A stretch of 56,863 nucleotides of DNA from Mastigocoleus testarum BC008 (GTDB taxonomy: Bacteria; Cyanobacteriota; Cyanobacteriia; Cyanobacteriales; Nostocaceae). The stretch is from NCBI RefSeq assembly GCF_001456025.1, contig NZ_LMTZ01000102.1:27387-84249 (forward strand), written 5' to 3'. How positions within the stretch are numbered: position 1 is the stretch's first letter; the number at the start of each line of letters is the position of its first letter. Below the pieces are notes generated by a model. The model had not been told where the DNA came from. It was given only the letters and a program-made list of their open reading frames with translations, and ran no database searches. Below are positions 34,528 through 43,089 of the stretch, piece after piece. The translations under genes were made by a program, and so were the position numbers.

Positions 34528-37011
34528 ATGCAACCTTATTTCATAATAGAAGCTGAAGAACAACTAGATTTTTCCATAGCTCAATTTCAAGACCACATTG
34601 AACAACAAAAAGCTTTAGCGGGATTGATTAAGCGAATTCGAGAGTCATTGGATTTGGATACCATCTTCCAAACCACTGCGACAGAAGTACGCCGATTGCT
34701 AAATGCTGACCGGGTCGGAGTTTTCCGGTTTTATCCAGAAAAAGATTGGGAAGGAGAATTTGTTTCTGAAGATGTTGCAGAAGGTTGGGGTTCAGCAATA
34801 GAACAAAAAGTCTACGACCACTGTTTTGGAGAACAATTCGCCATTCATTATTCGCAAGGTCGGATACAAGCTATTGCTGATATTTATGCAGCAGGGCTGA
34901 GTCCTTGTCACGCGGACATTTTAGCTAAATTTCAAGTCAGAGCGAATTTAGTGCTCCCTTTGCTTAAGAATAAGCAATTATGGGGATTATTGTGCATTCA
35001 CCAATGTAGCGAAACCCGTGACTGGAAAAATTCTGAAATCGAATTCGTCAAAATAATTGCTGATCATTTAACAGTTGCAATTCAACAAGCTGAGCATTTA
35101 AATCAAGCTCGATATCAAACCGAGCAGCAAAAAGCATTGACCGGTGTAATTAGCCGAATTCGGGAGTCTTTGAAATTAGATACTATTTTTCACACTACTG
35201 TTGTGGAAGTTCGTCAGTTACTCAAAGCAGACCGGGTGGGAATTTTCCGTTTCGATCCTAAAAATAATTGGGAAGGAGAATTTATATACGAGGATGTAGC
35301 TTTAGGCTTTAATTCCGCAATCAGAGATAAAGTTTACGATCATTGTTTCAGTGAAAATTTTGCTCCTCTTTATCGCCAAGGTCGGGTAAATGCGATCGCT
35401 GATATTTATCAGCATGAGTTTAAAAGTTGTTATATACAAATCTTGGAAAGATTCCAAGTTCGTGCAAATATTGTTGCACCTTTACTTAAAGAGGGTGAAT
35501 TATGGGGGTTATTGTGCATCCATCAATGTAGCGGACCTCGCGAATGGGAACCTTCCGAAATTGAATTTGCTTATCAAATTGCCGAACAATTGGGGGTAGC
35601 CTTAAAACAAGATATATATTTACAGCAAGTCCAAGTCCAAGCAGTCGAGCTAGCACAAGTTAAAGAACGCACTAAGGCGATGGAACGACAAAAATTGTTA
35701 GCTGTAACTGTAGATAAAATCCGTCAGTCACTTGATATTAAAACAATTTTTAAGACTACGACCGAAGCAGTAAGAGAGTTACTTAAAGTTGATCGAGTTG
35801 CAATCTATCGCTTTGATTCCAATTGGAGGGGGAAATTTGTTGCAGATTCATTTAAACATGGTTGGGAACCTTCAGCCACTGTGCAACCACTAATGATGCC
35901 GGCGATGTCGGATACGGATGATAATAATCTACCACGTAACGAAACTTTTGTTCCCATATCTCAAGGTGATAAATTGTGGGGTTTATTAGTCGCTTATCAA
36001 ACTTCCCATCCACGGGTTTGGAAAGATGAAGAGGTGGATTTACTTGCTCAAGTCGGGGTGCAGTTAGGAGTTGCGATTCAACAAGGAGAATTACTCCAGC
36101 AGACCAAAGATCAAGCCACACAACTTGCAGAAGCTTTAAAAGAAATCAAACAAACCCAAGATTATTTAATTCAGGGTGAAAAAATGGCAAGTTTAGGAGA
36201 ATTACTTGCAGGTATTGCCTATGAAATTAATAATCCTGTTAATTTTATTCTTGGTAATCTTACTCATATGAGGAGATACGCCCAACAGTTATTACAAACA
36301 ATAAATATTTACCGCGCAAATTCTCCCGATACATTGTCTAGCATTCAGGAACAAGTGGAAGGACTTGGTTTGGACTTCATTAATGAAGACTTACCAAAAA
36401 TGCTCTATTCCATGGAAATTGGAGCAAAACGTATCAATCAGATTATGCTTTCACTGCGAAACTTTGCTCGTGCAGATGAATCCAAGTTAAAAGCAGTAAA
36501 TATCCACGAAGGATTGGATAATACTTTACTGATTTTAGGGCACCGGTTAAAAGCTAATGGTAAATATCCAGGAATTGAGGTAGTCAGAAAATATGATCGC
36601 TTACCATTGGTTGAATGCTATATCGCCCAACTCAATCAAGTTTTTATGAATATCCTTGCAAACAGCATCGATACTCTAGAACAAAAGTTTGCCAACATTA
36701 AGCAAAAGCATTTGAATGCTGGTACTGAATGTCCGGAAATTCCTCTATCGATCTGCATTGTTACCCAAGTTATTGATGACAGTGTTTTAGTCAAAATTAC
36801 CGATAATGGTTTAGGAATGCCAGAATTTGTCAGTAAACGTGTTTTTGAACCTTTTTTTACTACCAAAGATGTGGGTCAAGGAGCAGGGTTAGGACTATCG
36901 ATTTCCCATCAAATTGTTGTGGAGAAGCACAAAGGTCAAATCCAATTTAAATCTCAATTGGGACAAGGAACAGAATTTCTCATTCAAATCCCAATAAAAC
37001 ATAGGGTTTGA
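34528..37011 (+). CDS. Multi-GAF cyanobacteriochrome-type histidine kinase homologue 3, His to Tyr
   Basis: An 827-residue paralogue with three GAFs (about 30-190, 205-362, 393-520). GAF1 has DHCF (C99) plus C127-His. GAF2 has DHCF (C273) plus C301-Tyr. GAF3 is the shortened, Cys-less type seen as GAF4 of protein 1. The kinase region aligns throughout with protein 1, but the H-box reads AGIAYEINNP: Tyr565 (codon TAT at 36220) replaces the phosphoacceptor His. The ATPase core is otherwise intact (NILANSIDT, ITDNGLGMPE, FEPFFTTKDVG, GLGLSISH). It lacks the red/green-type GAF found in both siblings. It may bind ATP and act in trans or in a heterodimer but cannot phosphorylate itself in the usual way. 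Confidence 0.9.
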   Translation: MQPYFIIEAEEQLDFSIAQFQDHIEQQKALAGLIKRIRESLDLDTIFQTTATEVRRLLNADRVGVFRFYPEKDWEGEFVSEDVAEGWGSAIEQKVYDHCFGEQFAIHYSQGRIQAIADIYAAGLSPCHADILAKFQVRANLVLPLLKNKQLWGLLCIHQCSETRDWKNSEIEFVKIIADHLTVAIQQAEHLNQARYQTEQQKALTGVISRIRESLKLDTIFHTTVVEVRQLLKADRVGIFRFDPKNNWEGEFIYEDVALGFNSAIRDKVYDHCFSENFAPLYRQGRVNAIADIYQHEFKSCYIQILERFQVRANIVAPLLKEGELWGLLCIHQCSGPREWEPSEIEFAYQIAEQLGVALKQDIYLQQVQVQAVELAQVKERTKAMERQKLLAVTVDKIRQSLDIKTIFKTTTEAVRELLKVDRVAIYRFDSNWRGKFVADSFKHGWEPSATVQPLMMPAMSDTDDNNLPRNETFVPISQGDKLWGLLVAYQTSHPRVWKDEEVDLLAQVGVQLGVAIQQGELLQQTKDQATQLAEALKEIKQTQDYLIQGEKMASLGELLAGIAYEINNPVNFILGNLTHMRRYAQQLLQTINIYRANSPDTLSSIQEQVEGLGLDFINEDLPKMLYSMEIGAKRINQIMLSLRNFARADESKLKAVNIHEGLDNTLLILGHRLKANGKYPGIEVVRKYDRLPLVECYIAQLNQVFMNILANSIDTLEQKFANIKQKHLNAGTECPEIPLSICIVTQVIDDSVLVKITDNGLGMPEFVSKRVFEPFFTTKDVGQGAGLGLSISHQIVVEKHKGQIQFKSQLGQGTEFLIQIPIKHRV

Positions 37012-37042
37012 GAATTACGGATTAGATATTAAGGATTAGATA

Positions 37043-39289
37043 TTAAGGATTAGTAATTGGTAATTGGGGATCGGGGTTGACTGTTTTTGTTGGAGTTGGG
37101 GTTGGGGTGGGTTTGGGTGTTGGTGTTTCTGTTGGTGTGGGGTCTGGGGTTGGTGTTTCTGTTGGGGTTGGGGTGGGTTTGGGTGTTGGTGTTTCTGTTG
37201 GTGTGGGTTTGGGTGTTGGTGTTTCTGTTGGTGTGGGTTTGGGTGTTGGTGTTTCTATTGGTGTGGGGTCTGGAGTTGGTTGTGGAGGTGTCTCTACGCT
37301 TAAGCGGAGTTGATAGTCTTGGGATTCTGAGGATGTAGAAGCAAGGACAAATTCGTAAAAACCGTTTTCTGGAAGTTTTAGTGATAAGTTACGTCGAGTA
37401 GAATCTTGTAAAAACTTAATTTTGCCAGAAGGCGAATAAACTGATAGCAAGATAGGCGAACTCGCATCAAGCTTCAGATTCATTAATTGTTCTCTTCGCA
37501 AGTCAGCAATAAAAACCTTACCTTGTCCCGGTCTAAAATTACCACTTACAGTTTTACTTGTAGCATTAACATCAAAGGTAATTTTTTGATACGCACTACG
37601 GGCGAGGATCGCATTAAGTTTGTCAGCAACAAATCCGTGCCATACTTGTCCCATAGGAGTTTCTATAAAACTGTTTCCTTGTTGTTCGGGAAAGTATTTA
37701 AATTTTTGAAAAAATGCTGCATCTCCTAGATCATATAAGGAACGGCTACCAACATTAATATTATTGACCCTCACTTTCCAGCGATCGCGATCTGCTTTGC
37801 GATAAAAACCAAGTCTGCGCCGAGCATCGGAGCTCAGTGTGGATAGTTTATCTAATAGTTCACTGGCAATTTTATCTCTTTTTGCTCTCAGACTGGAATC
37901 TTCTATGTTGTTGAGATTCTCCCCTTGGAAGTTGGGATTTTCACGTTTAAATTCTTGTTCAACAAGGGCTGTGAAGAAATTTGCATCAATTCCAAGTTGA
38001 TTGCGACGTGTATCTAATTGTTCTTTTCTTTGTTCTTCCTCTGTTGGTGTGACAATATTATCACCACTGGAAAAACTATTTGCGGCCCAAACACCTATAC
38101 CCACCGCACTGATTATAACTATAACAGGTATTATTTTTCCTAATATGCCTAGTGATACTCCCTTACTGGGATTTGATGGAGGTGGAGGGAAATTAGGAGG
38201 AGGAGAAGTCGAATTTGCCGGAGACTTCTTCACTGGAGAATTAACTGCAGGAGATACAGCTACTGTTGCTTCCGTGGGCGTTGTTTGCGGTGTAATGTTT
38301 GGTGCTTGAGTTGGATCGATACTTGGTAAGTTTAAATTATTTAATGCTTGCAGTACTTCCGTCGCGCTTTGGTAACGTTGTGTCGGCGAAGTAAGGAGCA
38401 TTCGATCTAAAATATGCCCTAAAGCAGAGCTTATAGTCACTTCTTGTCGCCACTGCCAATTTAAAGTATATGTATCGATTAGCGATGTTGGCTGCTTACC
38501 TGTTAGTAACGCAAGTACTGTTGCAGCTAAAGCATATAGATCGCTGTGGGGTGCGACTAAACCAGTCTGCATTTGTTCTGGGGGAGCATATCCAGCTTTA
38601 CCCAAAACAGTCGGTTGGGGTAAAGATACTCCCGCACCTGGTTGATAGTATTGGGACGCAACTTCTGCTGCAACTTGTTTTACTCCACCAAAGTCAATTA
38701 AGACTGGTAATTGGTCTCTCGAGCGTAAAATTAAGTTGTCTGGAGAAATATCGCGGTGGATAACACCTAGAGAATGTATATAATTTAATACTGGTAATAT
38801 TTGTTGTAAAAGTTGAATTGTTTCTGCTTCGGAAAAGCACAATCCTTGCTGTAATTTTGTCTGTAATAAAGAATTATAAGTTTTTCCCTCTACGTAGTCC
38901 TGGACTAAAAATAAATATTTTTTACCATTAGAATTAGTACGTAAAAGTTCACGAAATCTGGGGATTTGGGGATGTTCTAGCTTGTAGAGAACACTCGCTT
39001 CCCTTTGAAATAACTCTTCAGCTTTTTGAATCACATAGTCAGTTTGGATTTGAGGAGAAAATTCTTTGAGTACGCATGCTTCGTGAAAGCGGTTGATATT
39101 CTCAGCTAAGTAAGTTTTACCAAACCCACCCTGACCCAATTGACGGACTATTAAATAGCGACCATCTAAAGTTTGTCCTGACTGGATACTTTGATTTACC
39201 GGTGTATTTGTCAATGATTCGCCACACTGGAGACAAAAGTGGCTTTCAGAGGGGTTTCCATGTCCTTTAGAGCAATATTTAGGGTTCAT
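37043..39289 (-). CDS. Transmembrane Ser/Thr kinase with zinc ribbon and proline-rich tail
   Basis: A 748-residue protein. An N-terminal zinc ribbon (C6..H10, C19-C22) precedes a Hanks-type kinase (about 44-320): LGQGGFGKTY, K75, HRDISPDN with D180, and DFG at D199. A Pro/Ser-rich linker follows, then a transmembrane helix (about 382-404). The outer part has a domain also found in the next kinase (RRNQLGIDANFFTALVEQEF to MGQVWHGFVADKL), a beta-rich PPC-like domain (about 570-680) and a tail of PTPTETPTPKP repeats. GGVKQ after DFG and ISPDN in place of LKPEN are typical of cyanobacterial kinases. The tail probably spans cell wall. Ligand and substrates are unknown. Confidence 0.93.
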   Translation of the reverse strand: MNPKYCSKGHGNPSESHFCLQCGESLTNTPVNQSIQSGQTLDGRYLIVRQLGQGGFGKTYLAENINRFHEACVLKEFSPQIQTDYVIQKAEELFQREASVLYKLEHPQIPRFRELLRTNSNGKKYLFLVQDYVEGKTYNSLLQTKLQQGLCFSEAETIQLLQQILPVLNYIHSLGVIHRDISPDNLILRSRDQLPVLIDFGGVKQVAAEVASQYYQPGAGVSLPQPTVLGKAGYAPPEQMQTGLVAPHSDLYALAATVLALLTGKQPTSLIDTYTLNWQWRQEVTISSALGHILDRMLLTSPTQRYQSATEVLQALNNLNLPSIDPTQAPNITPQTTPTEATVAVSPAVNSPVKKSPANSTSPPPNFPPPPSNPSKGVSLGILGKIIPVIVIISAVGIGVWAANSFSSGDNIVTPTEEEQRKEQLDTRRNQLGIDANFFTALVEQEFKRENPNFQGENLNNIEDSSLRAKRDKIASELLDKLSTLSSDARRRLGFYRKADRDRWKVRVNNINVGSRSLYDLGDAAFFQKFKYFPEQQGNSFIETPMGQVWHGFVADKLNAILARSAYQKITFDVNATSKTVSGNFRPGQGKVFIADLRREQLMNLKLDASSPILLSVYSPSGKIKFLQDSTRRNLSLKLPENGFYEFVLASTSSESQDYQLRLSVETPPQPTPDPTPIETPTPKPTPTETPTPKPTPTETPTPKPTPTPTETPTPDPTPTETPTPKPTPTPTPTKTVNPDPQLPITNP

Positions 39290-39482
39290 TTACTAAGGTA
39301 ATAATTAATATTGTGTCATTTGTCATTCGTCATGTGCATTGTAAGCACACACAACATCTAATGTAAGTTCCCAAGACTTGTATTGCTTGTATACTTTTTA
39401 ACTAGCTAGCGTTGACAAGTGACTAATAATTTTAATTTATAGATTTTAACTATCTAAATTATTAGATTTTAGTTTCCAGATT

Positions 39483-41189
39483 TTAGTTTCCAGATTCCAG
39501 TTGACTAATTTTATCTGCAGCAATTGCGTACCAAATTTGACCAAATGTTTTTTGGTCGAGTCGTTCGCGTGATTGATTGGGAAATAACTGATAAAACTTG
39601 TTATTGGTATCCCGATCCAGTCTGTTAGTCGTATAGTTACCTAATCTACCTGTTTCAATTTGTCTCCTCCAATTTTCGTAATCTCTGCCGCTATAGTTCC
39701 CTAGTTTACGACGGTTGGCGACACTCAAGTCAGCTTGTTCAAGTTTTTGTAACAACTCTTGGGCGCTCTCAAACCATTTTTCACGCAATTTAGCATCTTC
39801 TGCAGAAGAAGTTAAGCTGCGTCCTTCCGCTTCTGGATTTTCTGTATAAAAAATCTGATTGACGGTTGTATAGAAAAAGCCATCTGGAATTTCTAATTGT
39901 TCGCGACGACTGAGAACTCGATTAACTAGGGATGTATTTTGATTCTTCGACCCCTGATCTGATGAACTCCCTGCACCTGGTAGTTTGGGTAACTCTAAAC
40001 TTGGAAGTGAAATTGAAGGTAAAGAAATTGAAGTTACTGCATTAATTACGCCGGTGACTGCAGCCCAAACACCAGCAAAAACCAAGAGAATGGCGGTAGT
40101 TGTAATTAAACTAATAGCAAAAGGACGCAACCATATGGGTAAAGGTAAAGCTTGGACTACGGCTTGGGTTTTATTATTAAACTGAGTTGCAATTGCACTA
40201 ACTTTTTTCCGGTGGGGAGCTGCAACCATTGTTCTAATCTTACTAATTTGAGGATTGGTAACTTTGGTGTTTGCAGCTACTTCTAAATCTTTAAGTACTT
40301 GCTCAGCTAATGGATAGCGATCGCTAGGTTTATAGGAAAGCATCTTCTTGAGGATGGATGCAAATTGGGGGCTAATTTTGATTTCTCCCCAACGCCAATT
40401 ACCCTGATAACTGTCATACAGCTTTTGTGGTTCCTTACCTGTTACTAAGACCAAAGCTGTCACCGCTAAAGAATATAAGTCACTGGAAGGAAAAACTTTA
40501 CCTTGACGCAACTGTTCTTCTGGTGCATAACCTTTCTTACCCAAAATCGTGCGGTTTGCAGCTAATTGGGTAAACCAAAAACCTTTTGATGCTGGTAATT
40601 GCTTGACAGCACCAAAATCAATCAGTACTGGTAAATTATCACTGCGTCGCAACATCAAGTTATCGGGAGAGATATCGCGGTGAATCACATCTTTAGCATG
40701 AATATAAGAAAGAACAGGTAAAATCTTTTTTAATAATTCAATAATTTCTGCTTCAGTAAATTTTCCTCCCCGTTCTTGCTTATTGACTGAAAGGTCGAAA
40801 TAAGTTTCACCATCTACATAATCTTGAACCAGAAAGAAAAAATCTTTAGTTCCCAGCTTTGGTTGTAATGAAGAGTGAAAACCGGGAATTTGTGGATGTT
40901 TGAGTTGTCGGAGAACATCTGCTTCTCTGTCAAATAGTTCTTTAGCTTTTTCTAATTCTTCTAGTTGTTCTACTTGGGGAGCAAATTCTTTAACCACACA
41001 CTTTTGATGGGACTGCATTAAATCTTCAGCAAGGTAAGTACGTCCAAAACCACCTTGACCCAATTGTGAGATAATCCGGTAACGATTAACGAGAATTTCG
41101 CCTGAATTTAATGGTAAAGGTTCACCGCACGTAGTGCAAAAGCGATGATTTTTCTGATTTGGATGTTGTTTGCTGCAGTATACGTGCAT
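39483..41189 (-). CDS. Transmembrane Ser/Thr kinase with zinc ribbon
   Basis: A 568-residue paralogue of the downstream kinase. Zinc ribbon (C5..H9, C18-C21), kinase domain (about 37-300) with LGQGGFGRTY, K67, HRDISPDN (D172) and DFG (D191), then a membrane helix (about 357-380). An outer domain (about 425-565; RREQLEIPDGFFYTTVNQIF, TFGQIWYAIAADK) is shared with the other kinase. It lacks the PPC-like domain and the proline tail. The pair probably arose by tandem duplication, and the 190-bp gap allows separate promoters. Confidence 0.93.
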   Translation of the reverse strand: MHVYCSKQHPNQKNHRFCTTCGEPLPLNSGEILVNRYRIISQLGQGGFGRTYLAEDLMQSHQKCVVKEFAPQVEQLEELEKAKELFDREADVLRQLKHPQIPGFHSSLQPKLGTKDFFFLVQDYVDGETYFDLSVNKQERGGKFTEAEIIELLKKILPVLSYIHAKDVIHRDISPDNLMLRRSDNLPVLIDFGAVKQLPASKGFWFTQLAANRTILGKKGYAPEEQLRQGKVFPSSDLYSLAVTALVLVTGKEPQKLYDSYQGNWRWGEIKISPQFASILKKMLSYKPSDRYPLAEQVLKDLEVAANTKVTNPQISKIRTMVAAPHRKKVSAIATQFNNKTQAVVQALPLPIWLRPFAISLITTTAILLVFAGVWAAVTGVINAVTSISLPSISLPSLELPKLPGAGSSSDQGSKNQNTSLVNRVLSRREQLEIPDGFFYTTVNQIFYTENPEAEGRSLTSSAEDAKLREKWFESAQELLQKLEQADLSVANRRKLGNYSGRDYENWRRQIETGRLGNYTTNRLDRDTNNKFYQLFPNQSRERLDQKTFGQIWYAIAADKISQLESGN

Positions 41190-41403
41190 GGCGTTAAAGT
41201 ATTAATGGTTTTTATTATTTGCTACACGAGCTAAAGCTATGATTACGTAATTTGGATGTAAATTGGTAATGGGTGATGGGTAATTGGTAATGGGTAATTA
41301 TTAACTGTTAATTGGTCATTGGTTAATTTATAAAACGTATATATAAATGGTGAATGATTCTACATCAGGATAGTAATCGGAATTTCTTACCGTCACAAGA
41401 GTT

Positions 41404-42924
41404 ATGAGTTACGAAAACAAACAGCAGCGCGCTATTGGAGCATTGACCAATTTTTTACAATCTCCTTTAGAAAAATTGCTTGCAGGTTATTCCCAAAATA
41501 ATACAAATAGGATAATTTTAGATTTATTTCATAATGTAGTTGCAAGTGTTCCTGCTTACAAAGAATTATTAAGGGAACATGGGATCGATCCCGCAACGAT
41601 CCAAAGTATTGAAGATTTTCAAAACTTACCCCTCTTAACAAAACAAAATTACTTGCGTCGTTACCCTTTAGCTCAATTATGTCGCGATGGAAAACTAGAA
41701 AGCTGCGACACGATCGCGGTTTCTTCTGGTTCCACAGGACAACCAACTTTTTGGGGACGATTTTTTGCAGATGAACTAGAAATAGCTGTCCGGTTTGAGC
41801 AAATATTCAACGACAGTTTTTACGCAGATACCAAACGCACCTTAGCTGTTGTTTGCTTTGCTTTGGGTACTTGGGTTGGAGGTATGTATAGTGCTAGTTG
41901 CTGTCGCTATCTTGCGAGTAAGGGTTATCCAATTACTGTAATTACCCCTGGTAGCAACAAACAGGAAATTCTACGGGTGGTAAAAGAACTCGGTCCACAG
42001 TTCGAACAGGTTGTGTTACTGGGATATCCACCATTTCTCAAAAATGTAATTGATACAGGTATTAGTGAGGGTATTAACTGGCAGCAATATCAAATAAAAT
42101 TGGTCATGGCTGGGGAAGTATTTAGTGAAGAATGGCGGAGTTTAATTGGCGATCGCCTGGGTAATGATAATATCTGTTACGACAGTGCATCTCTTTACGG
42201 TACGGCTGATGCTGGTGTTTTGGGTAATGAAACCCCGTTAAGTATTTGTATTCGCCGCTTTTTAGCTAATAATCCCGATGCTGCTAAGGCTTTGTTTGGC
42301 GAATCTCGTTTACCAACTTTGGTACAGTACGATCCCAGCAGTCGCTTTTTTGAGGTTGAAGATAGAACCCTATTATTTTCTGGGGACAATGGAATTCCTT
42401 TGATTCGTTACAACATTTTGGATACTGGCGGCATAATTAGTTATGAAGAGATGCTGGAATTTTTAGCTCAATGGAATTTTGACCCCATAGCAGAGTTAAA
42501 GGATATTAGTAAAGACCCCGATGCGAGGGGAATTCGTCATTTACCTTTCGTCTATGTCTTTGGACGTTCCAATTTTACAGTTTCCTATTTTGGGGCTAAT
42601 ATCTACCCGGAAAATGTCACCGTTGGTTTGGAACAACCGGTAATTAGAGAATGGGTAACTGGTAAATTTGTCATGCAAGTACGAGAAGATGCAGATAAAA
42701 ACCGGTTTTTATTTATTGCGGTGGAATTAGCTCCGGGTGTAGAAGCAAGTGAAGATAAGAAAACAACCATTGCATCTTCTATCTTGACCCAACTCAAACG
42801 TCTTAATAGTGAATTTGCGAACTATGTTCCTGTGGAATATCAAACACCGCAAATTACATTACTTCCCACAGGCGATCGGGATTACTTCCCTGCTGGGGTT
42901 AAGCATCGGTACACAAGAAAGTGA
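41404..42924 (+). CDS. PaaK-like AMP-dependent ligase
   Basis: A 506-residue protein of the phenylacetate-CoA ligase/CapK-like branch of the adenylate-forming family. A phosphate-binding loop reads VSSGSTGQPTFWGR (about 106-119). Other landmarks are FQNLPLLTKQNYLRRYPL near the N-terminus, YGTADAGVLG (A5-like), DTGGIISYEEM and a C-terminal lid domain. It probably activates a carboxylic acid as acyl-AMP and transfers it to CoA or another acceptor. The substrate cannot be read from sequence. Divergent from the kinase pair, with heptamer repeats between. Confidence 0.88.
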   Translation: MSYENKQQRAIGALTNFLQSPLEKLLAGYSQNNTNRIILDLFHNVVASVPAYKELLREHGIDPATIQSIEDFQNLPLLTKQNYLRRYPLAQLCRDGKLESCDTIAVSSGSTGQPTFWGRFFADELEIAVRFEQIFNDSFYADTKRTLAVVCFALGTWVGGMYSASCCRYLASKGYPITVITPGSNKQEILRVVKELGPQFEQVVLLGYPPFLKNVIDTGISEGINWQQYQIKLVMAGEVFSEEWRSLIGDRLGNDNICYDSASLYGTADAGVLGNETPLSICIRRFLANNPDAAKALFGESRLPTLVQYDPSSRFFEVEDRTLLFSGDNGIPLIRYNILDTGGIISYEEMLEFLAQWNFDPIAELKDISKDPDARGIRHLPFVYVFGRSNFTVSYFGANIYPENVTVGLEQPVIREWVTGKFVMQVREDADKNRFLFIAVELAPGVEASEDKKTTIASSILTQLKRLNSEFANYVPVEYQTPQITLLPTGDRDYFPAGVKHRYTRK

Positions 42925-43089
42925 CTTTTTCAACTGCTATTCTATTTGTTACTCGCTGCTTGTCTCTGGCAAGGAACACCTTACTGGAGGCTCCGCCTCC
43001 GGTATAATGTAAGATGCAGAGTCTCTTGATATGGGTTCCAAGGCTGAGCCTTAAAACAAGATGATGGAATAACAAAAATAATTTATTCA
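42925..43089. terminator. Convergent spacer with two small hairpins
   Basis: Between the convergent ligase and TPR genes lie two stem-loops. One is GGAGGC-TCC-GCCTCC (42986-43000). The other is AAGGCT-GA-GCCTT followed by AAAAC (about 43030-43047). Either could terminate one of the genes. Both also look like common GC-rich interspersed repeats. Confidence 0.4.

Noticed and set aside
37064..37338. Plus-strand frames rich in Val/Gly/Trp/Cys
   Set aside because: They are antisense readings of the PTPTETPTPKP tail of the Ser/Thr kinase. The repeat composition keeps all frames open.
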